NCBI GenBank assembly: GCA_031260685.1
Contig: JAISLB010000136.1
Location: 1 to 33,397, forward strand
Reading direction: 5' to 3'
From: Oscillospiraceae bacterium
GTDB lineage: Bacteria > Bacillota > Clostridia > Oscillospirales > Oscillospiraceae
DNA length: 33,397 nt
Of the stretch, positions 5,885 to 14,083 are shown in pieces (positions within the stretch are counted from its first letter, which is position 1; each line of letters starts with the position of its first letter). Made by a program: the position numbers and the translations under genes. The notes below the pieces were generated by a model. It saw only the letters and a list, made by a program, of their open reading frames with translations, was not told the DNA's origin and made no database searches.

Positions 5885-7375
5885 ATGCCGACAATCGCCG
5901 CAATGTACCTCCGCAAATCCCGCAAGGAGGAGGACGAACCCTTAGAGGAAACGCTTCGTAAGCACCACGAAGCCTTGACGGAATTTGCCTCTAAGAATAA
6001 CATTACTATACCTCCGGACGGCATCTACGAAGAAGTTGTCAGCGGCGACAGTCTCTCCGCCCGTGCTAAAATGCTCAAGCTGCTCACCGAACTTGACAAG
6101 TACGAGGCTGTCCTCTGTATGGACATTGACCGCCTAGGGCGCGGAGCTATGAAAGACCAAGGCACCATTTTTGAGGCTTTCAAAAATCACAACGTGCTGA
6201 TAATCACGCCGGGCAAAACCTACGACCTTGCAAACGACCTTGACGACAGTATGGTTGCGTTCAAAGCACTCTTCGGGCGCGAAGAGCTGAAAATGATTAA
6301 GAGCCGCCTCATTCGCGGCAAACTCAAAACCATTCAGGAGGGCTGTTACGTTGCCAACGCCCCCTTTGGCTATGTCAACATTCGCAAAAATAAAAAGCCA
6401 ACACTCGAAATCGTTCCCGAAGAAGCAGTAGCGGTACAACTCATATTCGAGAGCTACCTTGAGGGCTCCGGCTGTCAGGCAATCGCGGACAAACTCAACG
6501 CTTTAGGCTATAAGCCGCACAGGGTCAGTAAATTCTCGCGGACAAGCGTCGGTCAAATCCTCCGAAACCCTACCTATATCGGCAAAATAGCCTGGAACCG
6601 TCATTCTTACAAGCAAGCAAAAACTATCGGAGGAGCGAGAACAAGAACTCAAAATCCCGAGGCCGAATGGTTGCTGTTTGACGGACTTCACGAAGCCATA
6701 ATCGATGAACAAACTTTCAATAAGGCGAACCTCATTCTCGCTGGGCGTTATCACCCGCCATACAGGAAACCCGACGAAATTAAAAACCCGCTCTCGGGCA
6801 TACTCATTTGCTCCAAGTGCGGACGGAATATGACACGCATACCCCTAATGGGTAAGAAATATCAAAACCCGATAATCGGCTGTCCTACCGCAAGCTGTCA
6901 GATGTCCTCACGTCAGGATATAGTCGAGGGTTTAGTGTTTACCCTACTTCGCTCTGTTTCAGCACAGCTAAAAGCGTCAGAGCCTCAAATCAACCCGTTT
7001 ACAGTTGACAGCAGCACAATACGCAAAAATGTCACGAGCGAACTTGCAACTTTAAGAAGCCAGTTTGACCGTTTACAAGATTTACTGGAACAGGGTATCT
7101 ACTCCGCAGAGGATTACCTAGAGCGCAAGGAAAAACTTACAGAGCGCATAAAGGCCTCAGAGCGCGAACTCCGAGAGCTTGACAAACCACAGCTGTCAGT
7201 CGCCGAGATAGCCGAAAAACTTGACAATGTACTCGACAGCTACTGGCAGGGTACGCCAATCCAGCAAAACGCCCTACTAAAATCGGTAGTCTGCAAAATA
7301 GAATACAGCAAGCCCAAAGGAAGCGCGTGGACCACTCCGCCGGAATTGACGCTCACGGAATGGGCAAAAGCTTGA
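5885..7375 (+). CDS. Large serine recombinase (integrase) of the element
   Basis: The 496-residue large serine integrase has all expected parts. The N-terminal resolvase domain (about 1-145) has YLRKSRKEED with nucleophile Ser12 and CMDIDRLGRGAM. The recombinase domain (about 155-260) has PFGYVNIRK and SRTSVGQILRNPTYIGKIAW. A zinc ribbon follows with CSKC and C-x4-C (CPTASC), then a coiled coil (about 380-440) and a short tail. ATG 5885 has AAGGAG upstream. Such enzymes insert DNA at an attB site with a two-base core and excise it with a directionality factor; the gene normally sits next to attP. Here it ends about 30 bases before the interrupted host gene, placing the attachment junction at about 7376-7420. 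It is more GC-rich than the rest of the element. Confidence 0.92.
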   Translation: MPTIAAMYLRKSRKEEDEPLEETLRKHHEALTEFASKNNITIPPDGIYEEVVSGDSLSARAKMLKLLTELDKYEAVLCMDIDRLGRGAMKDQGTIFEAFKNHNVLIITPGKTYDLANDLDDSMVAFKALFGREELKMIKSRLIRGKLKTIQEGCYVANAPFGYVNIRKNKKPTLEIVPEEAVAVQLIFESYLEGSGCQAIADKLNALGYKPHRVSKFSRTSVGQILRNPTYIGKIAWNRHSYKQAKTIGGARTRTQNPEAEWLLFDGLHEAIIDEQTFNKANLILAGRYHPPYRKPDEIKNPLSGILICSKCGRNMTRIPLMGKKYQNPIIGCPTASCQMSSRQDIVEGLVFTLLRSVSAQLKASEPQINPFTVDSSTIRKNVTSELATLRSQFDRLQDLLEQGIYSAEDYLERKEKLTERIKASERELRELDKPQLSVAEIAEKLDNVLDSYWQGTPIQQNALLKSVVCKIEYSKPKGSAWTTPPELTLTEWAKA

Positions 7376-7420
7376 TAAAAGTTTGTTTTGTCCCACACTT
7401 ATAACCTGTTACATCTCCTG
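7376..7420. other. Probable right attachment junction of the element
   Basis: Between the recombinase stop (7375) and the first host codons (open from 7405, recognisable protein from about 7420) the sequence changes from AT-rich, T-run DNA to host-like coding DNA. The exact crossover dinucleotide cannot be found without the empty site. Confidence 0.45.
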
Positions 7421-8265
7421 ACAAAGACTGCATAGAGGATTTACGCTTTTACCCGGACGTTCAGTCGCAGAACTACATAATCAACGCGGTCGGCGTACGT
7501 CCGAAGCTTGCGGAACTGCTTCTCGTAGACATTGACGTAGAACCGGTAACTTTCTCCGATGGTTACTACACCGTGGATCTGCGCTTTTTCTATAAGATTT
7601 ACGGCGAAGCGTACTCTTTCCTCAACAGCAAGGCGGACGTAATTACAGGTCTCGCGGTATTTGACAAACGCGTACTGCTATACGGCGGACCGCTCGGAGC
7701 AAAAGTGTACAGTTCAGTCTATTCGTACCTAACGCACGATGTTCAGAACGCTCCGGGAACCAACCTCCCGATTGCCGTCACGGAATCCGTAGACCCCGTA
7801 ATCCTCGCGATGAAAATTATGGAAGCCTGCGACTGCCGCACCTGCGAGGATATGACAATCAACGAAATACCGCCGGTTATCGCGGCAGCGTTCTCTTTTG
7901 GCGGCGGACTGGCGCCTCTCGGCTGTGACCCGACGCGCAGAGTTTACGTTTCCCTCGGGCAATTCTCGATTGTCCGGCTTGAGCGCGACACGCAAATTCT
8001 TATTCCGATTTACGACTACTGCTTACCGGAGAAAGAGTGCGTAGGAACCGGCGGTTCCTTCGATTCTGACCCCTGCGAGATTTTCAGCCGTATAGACTTC
8101 CCGACAAATCAGTTCTTCCCGGGAAACTACCCGCCGGTTATCAGCGTCACCGAAACGATTATCGAGGGAATGGGCGAACCGGCGGCTATCACCGCGGAAG
8201 TCGCGGGAGCTTCGACAACAGTAGTACACACCGCTAAGCCCAAACAATCCTGCGGCTGCAAGTAA
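7405..8265 (+). pseudogene. 5'-truncated gene of a probable spore-surface protein (interrupted by the element)
   Basis: The frame is open from 7405 and the first residues (DKDCIEDLRFYPDVQSQNYI) look conserved and run on into the rest. Yet the first possible start codon is GTG 7573, deep within the fold. The 5' end is therefore missing at the element junction. The remaining 286 codons encode a soluble beta-rich protein with a Cys-rich tail (QSCGCK) and paired Cys (CDCRTC), and a C-terminal DPCEIFSRIDFP-type segment. I do not know a family name. Its place before a collagen-like exosporium-type gene and the Cys-rich ends suggest a cross-linked spore coat or exosporium protein (inference). A product from GTG 7573 would lack the N-terminus. 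If the element is excised, a full gene could be restored. Confidence 0.7.
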
Positions 8266-8283
8266 CAGATAACAGAGACATGG

Positions 8284-8312
8284 GGGTTAGGACGGAGGCA
8301 ACGTCCTAACCC
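8284..8312. terminator. Hairpin between the truncated gene and the collagen-like gene
   Basis: A perfect 11-bp stem, GGGTTAGGACG (8284-8294) with CGTCCTAACCC (8302-8312), has a 7-base loop and is followed by TACCATTTT. The weak T-run suggests a partial terminator or attenuator setting expression of the collagen-like gene. Confidence 0.55.
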
Positions 8313-8336
8313 TACCATTTTGGGGAGTGATTATCA

Positions 8337-9005
8337 ATGAATCAACACACAATCTGCAAGTACATACTAATCCCGGGACCTCCCGGACCTCCCGGACCGG
8401 CGGGACCTCCCGGATCGCGCGGAGAACCCGGAACCCCCGGCGCTCCCGGTGCCAAAGGAGACCCCGGAGAACCGGGAACCCCCGGCACTCCCGGAGCCCA
8501 AGGCGACCCCGGAGAACAAGGAACCCCCGGCACTCCCGGAGCCCAAGGCGACCCCGGGGAACCCGGACCGCCGGGTCCTCCGGGACCTCCCGGTCCGCCC
8601 TCGCCGTCAGGCGGAGGAGATTACGCAGTTGCGGCGAGTTCCGCGTATAACTTTCCGGTTAACCCGGACAGTTCGCCCTTTATTCCGCTCAATCAAATTG
8701 TCGCTTCGGAGGGTATCACCGTTTCGGGAGGCGTAATTACCGCGGCGGACGCAGGCTTCTACTTTTATTCATATGATACAAACGTTACAAACACCAACGG
8801 CGACGTTACGCTCAATCTCGGGATTAACGATACAAACACCATTCTCGCGGAACATATGTACCCGCGAGAGTACTCCGGCTATAACTACATTTGCCTAAGC
8901 GCGGGGGACGAAGTAGGCTTACGGTACAGCTATCTCTACGACGGCTACGTATGGGGAGACGACGCTCAACTGACGCTGATAAAAATCTCAGACGTTTGTC
9001 CGTAA
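8337..9005 (+). CDS. Collagen-like protein with C-terminal globular domain (exosporium-type)
   Basis: The 222-residue protein has three parts. Residues 1-13 are a short leader ([13 protein letters not shown]). Residues 14-88 are 25 uninterrupted Gly-X-Y triplets (GPP, GTP, GDP, GEP and others). Residues about 95-222 form a beta-rich C-terminal domain of the BclA/TNF-like jelly-roll kind ([35 protein letters not shown]). This is the layout of BclA-like glycoproteins that form hair-like trimers on spores: the Gly-X-Y segment forms the triple helix and the C-domain trimerises. There is no signal peptide, fitting assembly in the mother cell. ATG 8337 follows GGGGAGTG. Triplets 12-21 consist of two near-identical 45-bp units, so copy number may vary between strains. 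Frames on the other strand here are artefacts of the GC-rich repeats. Confidence 0.88.
   Translation: MNQHTICKYILIPGPPGPPGPAGPPGSRGEPGTPGAPGAKGDPGEPGTPGTPGAQGDPGEQGTPGTPGAQGDPGEPGPPGPPGPPGPPSPSGGGDYAVAASSAYNFPVNPDSSPFIPLNQIVASEGITVSGGVITAADAGFYFYSYDTNVTNTNGDVTLNLGINDTNTILAEHMYPREYSGYNYICLSAGDEVGLRYSYLYDGYVWGDDAQLTLIKISDVCP
8475..8564 (+). repeat. Two tandem 45-bp repeats inside the collagen-like gene
   Basis: Two nearly identical units (8475-8519, 8520-8564) each encode [14 protein letters not shown] plus one residue. They arose by duplication within the Gly-X-Y region and are prone to length change by slippage or recombination. Confidence 0.8.
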
Positions 9006-9017
9006 ACAAAACACAAA

Positions 9018-9060
9018 ACGGAGGGCAAAAGACAAAACGTCTTTGCCCTCCGTCTTTGTT
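9018..9060. terminator. Bidirectional terminator
   Basis: ACGGAGGGCAAAAGAC pairs with GTCTTTGCCCTCCGT (one bulged A) around a short A-rich loop, with a T-rich tail (CTTTGTT) on the plus strand and A-rich sequence before it, serving both the collagen-like gene and the convergent protease gene. Confidence 0.85.
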
Positions 9061-9604
9061 ATCGGTTGTTTACAAACGAATCAGCCAGCAGCCACGCGCC
9101 GAGAAGCAAACAGGTGAAGTTACCTCCGGAAGCTCCGAACACATAGATGCCAAATAACAGCAGCACAAAGCCGGCAGCGCAATTCAGCGCGAAGGTCAGC
9201 AGCTCGCTGCGGAAAACGATGGCGATTACGCGTCCGCCGTCAAGCTGTCCCGACGGCAGAAGATTTATCAACGTAAGCGCAAGCGATACTCCCGCAAACT
9301 CCGGAAATCCGAGCAGCGCAGCGGCTAACGCGGCTATACCGCCGAATACAGGTCCCGCCAATGCTATCACTACTTCGGAGAACGTGCCTATTCCGCTGTC
9401 GTTATACGTTATCGCCGCTCCGGTCAGTCCCAGCGAGAAACCGCGCACTCTCGCGCCGAGAATTTTCATCGCCGCGAAATGCCCGAACTCGTGGATTAAC
9501 GCAGCCGCGGCAAAAAGAGGAACCAAGCCGTCCGTATCAAGATAGATAAACAGCGCAAGCGCAACGGCAAAGGGCGCGCTGATAAAAAAGTCGAAGCGTT
9601 TCAT
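9059..9604 (-). CDS. SpoIVFB-like site-2 (M50) membrane metalloprotease
   Basis: The 181-residue intramembrane zinc protease has HEFGH at residues 38-42 (zinc ligands and catalytic Glu39). The second metal motif is NLLPSGQLDGG, with Asp122 as third ligand. About four to five hydrophobic segments make up most of the protein. ATG 9604 (MKRFDFF) is preferred because GGGAG lies eight bases upstream; a TTG further back would lengthen the protein by 12 unneeded residues. Together with the upstream SpoIVFA-like gene this matches the spoIVFA-spoIVFB pair. There the protease resides in the outer forespore membrane and processes pro-sigma-K late in sporulation. Other S2P-type proteases have the same motifs, so the role rests on the gene pair and the sigma-E-like promoter. 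Confidence 0.85.
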   Translation of the reverse strand: MKRFDFFISAPFAVALALFIYLDTDGLVPLFAAAALIHEFGHFAAMKILGARVRGFSLGLTGAAITYNDSGIGTFSEVVIALAGPVFGGIAALAAALLGFPEFAGVSLALTLINLLPSGQLDGGRVIAIVFRSELLTFALNCAAGFVLLLFGIYVFGASGGNFTCLLLGAWLLADSFVNNR

Positions 9605-9649
9605 TAGTAAACTCCCATATTTCAAAGCTGCGCCGAGCAAAGTGTTTCG

Positions 9650-10291
9650 TTATTCGGCAACCGCAATTTGCTGACCTTTGACCACGCTGTCGCCGCTTTT
9701 GACGTTCAGCTCGGTACAATGGTAGTATTCGGCGGTAAGGTCTCCGTGGTAGATAATAAGATATTTACCATAGAGTGAGCTGTCTCCGTCGGCAATAACG
9801 GTACCGTCGTTATAAGCGTAGACGCGGCCGTCCGGCGAAGCTTCCAGCTCATAGTCGAAGGTGAGTACGGCTTCGGCGTTAGCTCCGGACGCCGCGCTCC
9901 CCTCCCCCGCGCTTATAGCGGCGGCAACTCCGCCGTCTATTTTTTTCGCGTCGGCGCCTAAACGCTCAAAAGCCGCCGCGCCGTTCCCCGGGCTATACTC
10001 ATAGCTGACAAAAAGGGCAGTTTCGGAGCGTCCGACCAACGCCGTCAGTATAGCCTCCGGCTTTGCTCCGCCGGTTATGACCTCGCCCATTGCGGAGAAC
10101 GCAGCCTTATAGTTAACCGCGGTATCAGCGTTAGCGGTATTTAACTGCGTCCGGGCAAAATCGGCGAATTCGGGAAAGAGGTACTTCGCGAGAAGCGCTC
10201 CGCCGATAATAAGCGCGCAGGCTGTGAGCTTAGCGCCTCCGCGAATCCGCGTTTGAGTCCCGCGCCGGGACTGTGTACGATAATTCATCAC
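9650..10291 (-). CDS. SpoIVFA-like membrane protein with degenerate M23 (LytM) domain
   Basis: The 213-residue protein has a basic cytoplasmic N-terminus (residues 1-22), one membrane segment (about 23-40), a variable extracellular linker and a C-terminal LytM-type domain (about 160-213: DGTVIADGDSSLYGKYLIIYHGD, SGDSVVKGQQIA). The domain lacks the zinc-binding His/Asp residues and stops just after GQQIAVAE, without the usual final HLHFE-like strand, so it should be structural and not a hydrolase. This fits SpoIVFA, which anchors and inhibits SpoIVFB, though SpoIVFA-like proteins usually extend further. Start: GTG 10291 or ATG 10288, with GGAG about eight bases before the GTG. The protease gene begins 46 bases downstream, so they form one operon. 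Confidence 0.75.
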   Translation of the reverse strand: MMNYRTQSRRGTQTRIRGGAKLTACALIIGGALLAKYLFPEFADFARTQLNTANADTAVNYKAAFSAMGEVITGGAKPEAILTALVGRSETALFVSYEYSPGNGAAAFERLGADAKKIDGGVAAAISAGEGSAASGANAEAVLTFDYELEASPDGRVYAYNDGTVIADGDSSLYGKYLIIYHGDLTAEYYHCTELNVKSGDSVVKGQQIAVAE

Positions 10292-10327
10292 TTGTATGTC
10301 TCCTTTGCAATTATTATCATTTGTGAT

Positions 10328-10356
10328 ATTGTATGTAAGGAAAAAATGTGGTATAC
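10328..10356 (-). promoter_or_regulatory. Sigma-E-like sporulation promoter for the spoIVFA/FB-like operon
   Basis: On the minus strand CATACAAT (10335-10328) matches the sigma-E -10 consensus exactly. A -35 with the ATA core (GTATACC, 10356-10350) lies 14 bases upstream. The spoIVF operon is sigma-E dependent in Bacillus subtilis, so the match is biologically sensible. Confidence 0.6.
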
Positions 10357-10357
10357 T
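10329..10357 (+). promoter_or_regulatory. Extended -10 sigma-A promoter for the Xer-type gene
   Basis: TTGTAT (10329-10334), 17 bases, TATACT (10352-10357) preceded by TGG (extended -10). It occupies the same bases as the divergent sigma-E-like promoter. About 110 bases of leader follow, containing a small hairpin (CGGATA/TATCCG). Confidence 0.6.
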
Positions 10358-10468
10358 AACTAAGTGCCGGATAACGGGCAGCGGCTATCCGCCCAAGACG
10401 CGCTGACACGTTCTAACTTATTTTAACACGTCCCGCTTGCAAAATGACGCGAAAAGAGGATTCATACC

Positions 10469-11464
10469 GTGGATTACCGCACTACCGCCCCGAAACCCAT
10501 CAAAGATTTTTTGCAATACCACGAGGATATACAGGAACACTCTATCAAGACAGTTGACGAATACTATCTTGATTTACGTCTGTTCTTCCGCTGGCTAAAG
10601 CAATACAGAGGAGACGCGGCGAAAGAGCTGGAAGTTAAGGAAGTAGACATATCCGACCTCGACATAGCTTACATCGCGAAAGTCACCAAGAGCGAGGTCT
10701 ACGAATATCTATCGTATCTCCGCCGCGATAAGGTTCACAACGACGGAGCTAAAATCATCAAGAAAGGGCTGAACGAACGTTCGCGAAGCCGTAAACTCGC
10801 GACTCTTATGTCGTTTTTCAAGTACCTGACGGTCAAGACGGAGCTGCTCGACAAAAACCCGCTCCTCGGCATTGAAACACCGCGCCATAAAGAGCAGGTT
10901 CCGAAGTACCTCACGCTTGACCAAAGCGTTAACCTCCTGCGAAAGGTTGAGGGACGGCACAAAATCCGCGACTACGCAATCCTCACGGTCTTTCTCAACT
11001 GCGGTCTCCGGATTTCGGAGCTATGCGGCTTAGACTTAACCGATGTTGAAGCCGACCGCTTACGCGTCCGCGGAAAAGGCAGCAAGGAGCGTATGGTGCC
11101 AATCAACGACGCAGCCGCGGAAGCAATCAACCGCTATATCACGGAACGCTCGAACTACGGCGCCGAACAGCCCGCGCTCTTCGTTTCGCAGAAAAGCAAC
11201 CGAATGTCCAAAGGAGCCGTACACCTATTAGTGAAAAAACATCTCGGAGACGCCGCGCTCAACGGCTACTCCGCGCATAAGCTGCGTCACACCTGCGCTA
11301 CGCTTCTCGTCGGAAACGGCGTCAACATCAAGGCAATTCAGGAGCTGTTAGGTCACGAACATCTCGGAACAACCGAAATCTACCTGCATATAGCCGGAAG
11401 CGAACTCCGCGAAGCCGTAAACAGCAATCCTCTCAAACGCGAAACGCAGCGCAATAACGCATAG
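10469..11464 (+). CDS. Tyrosine site-specific recombinase, XerC/XerD family
   Basis: The 331-residue protein has an N-terminal SAM-like core-binding domain (about 10-130) and a C-terminal catalytic domain. All catalytic residues are visible: Arg181 (NCGLRISEL), Lys203 (RGKGSKER), His270-x-x-Arg273 (HKLRH), His296 (LLGHEHLG) and the nucleophile Tyr305 (EIYLHI). Xer proteins resolve chromosome dimers at dif, in clostridia often through one XerD/CodV-like enzyme. The N-terminal half contains a longer linker than minimal Xer proteins, so an integron- or transposon-type role is not excluded. No mobile element surrounds it, which favours a housekeeping role. GTG 10469 has AGAGGA eight bases upstream. 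Confidence 0.85.
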   Translation: MDYRTTAPKPIKDFLQYHEDIQEHSIKTVDEYYLDLRLFFRWLKQYRGDAAKELEVKEVDISDLDIAYIAKVTKSEVYEYLSYLRRDKVHNDGAKIIKKGLNERSRSRKLATLMSFFKYLTVKTELLDKNPLLGIETPRHKEQVPKYLTLDQSVNLLRKVEGRHKIRDYAILTVFLNCGLRISELCGLDLTDVEADRLRVRGKGSKERMVPINDAAAEAINRYITERSNYGAEQPALFVSQKSNRMSKGAVHLLVKKHLGDAALNGYSAHKLRHTCATLLVGNGVNIKAIQELLGHEHLGTTEIYLHIAGSELREAVNSNPLKRETQRNNA

Positions 11465-11526
11465 CGGCTTACTTAGTATAAGCGGGAAGCGTGTAATCTG
11501 TTTTTTATCATATCACCGGGAGAGCT

Positions 11527-12882
11527 ATGGTTTTTTCCAGTCTTACGTTTTTGTTTATATTTTTACCGTGTACACTCGCGGTATACTACGTTTTGCCTCG
11601 CAAATGGCGGAACGTATGGCTTTTTGCCGCCAATCTCGTATTCTACGCTTGGGGAGAACCGATATACGTGCTGCTGATGCTTGCATCCATTACGTTCAAC
11701 TACATCGCGGGAATACTGATTGCAAAGCAGCTCCCGGTTTCACGGAAAAACGCGCGGACGATTCTCATCGTCAACTGTGCGTTAAACCTCGGGCTGCTTG
11801 TATTTTTCAAATATACCGATTTGTTCCTCGGCTTATTCGGACTGCAGGGCTTCGGACTTACGCTCCCGATAGGTATCTCGTTCTATACTTTCCAGACAAT
11901 GTCATATCCGATAGACCTCTACCGCGGAGAGACCTCCGCTCAAAAGAACTACGTCAAGTTCGGAACCTATGTCGCGCTGTTTCCGCAGCTTATAGCGGGT
12001 CCCATAGTACGCTACAAAGACGTAGCGTTACAGCTCTCGGAAAGGCGCGAAAGTTCCGCGGCTTTCGCCTCGGGAGTACGCCGCTTCACCGCGGGACTAT
12101 GCAAAAAGGTGCTGCTCGCTAACAACATCGGTCAGCTCTGGGAGCTTTCGCGGAATAACCCGGATATATCGGCGCTCGGCGCTTGGCTCGGGATATTGGC
12201 GTTTTCCTTTCAGCTGTATTTTGATTTCAGCGGTTACTCCGATATGGCGATAGGTCTCGGACGTATGCTCGGCTTTGAATTCCTCGAAAACTTCAACTAT
12301 CCCTACATCTCCAAAAGCATTACAGAGTTTTGGAGACGCTGGCACATCTCGCTAAGCTCGTGGTTCCGCGATTACGTATATATCCCGCTCGGCGGCAATC
12401 GCAAAGGTTTTGCGCGGCAGCTGCTGAACATCGCGATAGTTTGGAGCCTTACGGGGTTCTGGCACGGGGCAAGCTGGAACTTCCTCCTATGGGGCGTATA
12501 CTACGCGTTTTGGCTGATAATCGAGAAAGCGTTCCTGCTGAAGCTCTTCGAAAAGCTCCCGGCTGCTGTAAGACACATCTACACGCTAATAATAGTCGTA
12601 TTAGGCTGGGTACTTTTCGCGGTTGAGGATTTCGGCGCTTTGACTGCGTATCTCTCGGCATTATTCGGAGCTAACGGAGGTTTCAACGGAAACTCGCTCT
12701 ATTATCTGCGGAATTACGCCGCAATGCTTATAATCTGCGCGGCTGCTTCAACGCCCGTTGTGAGACTTTTCGGAAAACGCTTAGAGCGCTTCGTTCCGCT
12801 GCTGACGCTCATCGCCTTATTGCTCTGCACCGCGTATCTGGTTAACTCAACCTATAACCCGTTTTTGTATTTCAGATTTTGA
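11527..12882 (+). CDS. MBOAT family membrane O-acyltransferase (AlgI/DltB-like)
   Basis: The 451-residue polytopic protein has roughly ten hydrophobic segments. Family motifs include LPIGISFYTFQTMSY, FDFSGYSDMAIGLG, EFWRRWHISLSSWFRDYVYIPLGG and FWHGASWNFLLWG, the last containing the essential His. MBOAT proteins of this type move acetyl (or other acyl) groups across the membrane for O-acetylation of exopolysaccharide or cell-wall polymers. The next gene, a DHHW/AlgJ-like esterase, overlaps its stop codon, which makes polysaccharide acetylation more likely than D-alanylation (no dlt genes nearby). ATG 11527 follows GGGAGAG. Confidence 0.9.
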   Translation: MVFSSLTFLFIFLPCTLAVYYVLPRKWRNVWLFAANLVFYAWGEPIYVLLMLASITFNYIAGILIAKQLPVSRKNARTILIVNCALNLGLLVFFKYTDLFLGLFGLQGFGLTLPIGISFYTFQTMSYPIDLYRGETSAQKNYVKFGTYVALFPQLIAGPIVRYKDVALQLSERRESSAAFASGVRRFTAGLCKKVLLANNIGQLWELSRNNPDISALGAWLGILAFSFQLYFDFSGYSDMAIGLGRMLGFEFLENFNYPYISKSITEFWRRWHISLSSWFRDYVYIPLGGNRKGFARQLLNIAIVWSLTGFWHGASWNFLLWGVYYAFWLIIEKAFLLKLFEKLPAAVRHIYTLIIVVLGWVLFAVEDFGALTAYLSALFGANGGFNGNSLYYLRNYAAMLIICAAASTPVVRLFGKRLERFVPLLTLIALLLCTAYLVNSTYNPFLYFRF

Positions 12883-12893
12883 GGTATACCGCT

Positions 12894-14015
12894 TTGCTGA
12901 AACATTTTCGCATAGAGATTTTTACGTTCATACTGTTCCTGCTGCTCGGCTCGCTGCTGATTTTTATATTGCCTGACCGCGGATTCTCGGAACAGGAGAA
13001 CCGGCTTTTGTCCTCCCTGCCGCAGCTTTCAATCGAATCGGTAAAAAGCGGGAAGTATATGCGGGAGTTCGAAAACTACGTAAGCGACCAATTCCCGCTT
13101 AGGGACAAGCTCGTAAGCCTCAAGGCGGTCAGCGAATTGTCACTCGGCAAGACCGAAAATAACGGCGTATTTTTCGGCACGGACGGAAGTCTTATCGATA
13201 GCTACTCAACTCCCGACAGCGCGCAGCTCGAGGACGCCGTACGAAGTTTATCGCGTTTAGCTGAAAACTGCGAGGAGCTTCGTGTTCCGCTCTATCTCGC
13301 GCTGATTCCCGGCGCGGGAACCGTACAAAGCGGCAGGCTCCCCGCAAACGCGCCTATCGGCGACCAGCGGGACTATATCGACTCCGTATATGGTCAGATT
13401 AACCCCTATATCCGTTCTGTTGATATTACGAAGGCTCTTTCGGAGCGTAAAGACGACTACATCTATTTCCGGACAGACCACCACTGGACAGCTCTCGGAG
13501 CCTACTACGGCTATGCGGAGACTCTCACAGCTATGGGTCTGACGCCGCTGGCTCTCAAACCCGGTCACGTTCTCAGCAATTCTTTTTTCGGAACCGCATA
13601 TAGTAAATCCGGGGCTTCCTGGGTTCGCCCGGACACTCTCGAAGCAAGAGTAGAGCTGTACAGCGCGGCTTCGCTTGATTATAACTCCGGTGTTGCCACT
13701 CCCGTTTCTATCTATAATCCCGACCGGCTAAGCGAAAAGGACAAATACGCCTATTTCTTAGGCGGCAACTCTCCGCTGCGGATTATCTACACAGGCTTCG
13801 GAGGCGGCAAGCTGCTTATCATCAGGGACAGTTACAGCGATATAGAAACGCCGTATTTCCTGACGCACTTCTCCGAGATTCATCTGCTTGATTTGCGCTA
13901 CTACAAAGGAAGCGTCAGGGACTACATCGCGGAAAGCGGGATAACGGAAGTACTCGTAAATTACAGCGCGGCGAATTTCAGCGCGGAGGGAAATCTATTC
14001 CTGCTCGGCAGATAA
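12894..14015 (+). CDS. DHHW/AlgJ-like SGNH acetyltransferase partner of MBOAT
   Basis: The 373-residue protein has an N-terminal membrane anchor (about 8-28, FTFILFLLLGSLLIFILP) and an extracytoplasmic SGNH-like domain. The DHHW signature is at residues 195-198 (YFRTDHHWTALGAYYGY) and a later IIRDSYSD supplies the probable nucleophilic Ser. AlgJ/AlgX-like proteins take the acyl group from the MBOAT protein and place it on the polysaccharide. The frame extends to a TTG at 12879 overlapping the MBOAT stop, but TTG 12894 has GAGG nine bases upstream and is preferred. Either way the two genes are translationally coupled. The substrate polymer cannot be told from the sequence. Confidence 0.85.
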   Translation: MLKHFRIEIFTFILFLLLGSLLIFILPDRGFSEQENRLLSSLPQLSIESVKSGKYMREFENYVSDQFPLRDKLVSLKAVSELSLGKTENNGVFFGTDGSLIDSYSTPDSAQLEDAVRSLSRLAENCEELRVPLYLALIPGAGTVQSGRLPANAPIGDQRDYIDSVYGQINPYIRSVDITKALSERKDDYIYFRTDHHWTALGAYYGYAETLTAMGLTPLALKPGHVLSNSFFGTAYSKSGASWVRPDTLEARVELYSAASLDYNSGVATPVSIYNPDRLSEKDKYAYFLGGNSPLRIIYTGFGGGKLLIIRDSYSDIETPYFLTHFSEIHLLDLRYYKGSVRDYIAESGITEVLVNYSAANFSAEGNLFLLGR

Positions 14016-14024
14016 CAATTGCAT

Positions 14025-14053
14025 TTGACATCTGCGAACAACTGTGCTATAAT
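14025..14053 (+). promoter_or_regulatory. Consensus sigma-A promoter of the P-type ATPase
   Basis: TTGACA (14025-14030), 17 bases, TATAAT (14048-14053). The start is about 25 bases before ATG 14084, with Shine-Dalgarno GGAGG at 14070-14074. Strong, apparently constitutive. Confidence 0.9.
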
Positions 14054-14083
14054 AGATTGATTGACTTATGGAGGACGTTCCAA

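Larger units (their letters stand above)
482..7410. mobile_element. Putative integrated element (serine recombinase type), boundaries approximate
   Basis: This stretch carries a small resolvase (2684-3256), a large serine recombinase at the right edge (5885-7375), a toxin-antitoxin-like cassette and several unknown genes, and is visibly more AT-rich than the window right of 7400. The right edge is well supported: from 7405 an open frame reads straight into the host gene at 7573 but contains no start codon, so that gene's 5' end has been displaced. The left edge is uncertain. I place it after the ModE-type gene, in a region dense in inverted repeats (516-607), but did not find the missing 5' half of the host gene there. 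No relaxase, coupling protein or phage structural gene was seen, so it resembles a small integrative element or integrated plasmid more than a phage or a complete conjugative element. Confidence 0.6.

Noticed and set aside
7573..7575. GTG 7573 as the true start of the 7405-8265 gene
   Set aside because: The frame upstream is open for 56 codons and looks like conserved protein; no Shine-Dalgarno precedes the GTG.
8342..8736. Long open frames on both strands across the collagen-like gene
   Set aside because: They arise from the GC-rich Gly-X-Y repeats; the 8337 frame has the ribosome site, the triplet pattern and a folded C-domain.
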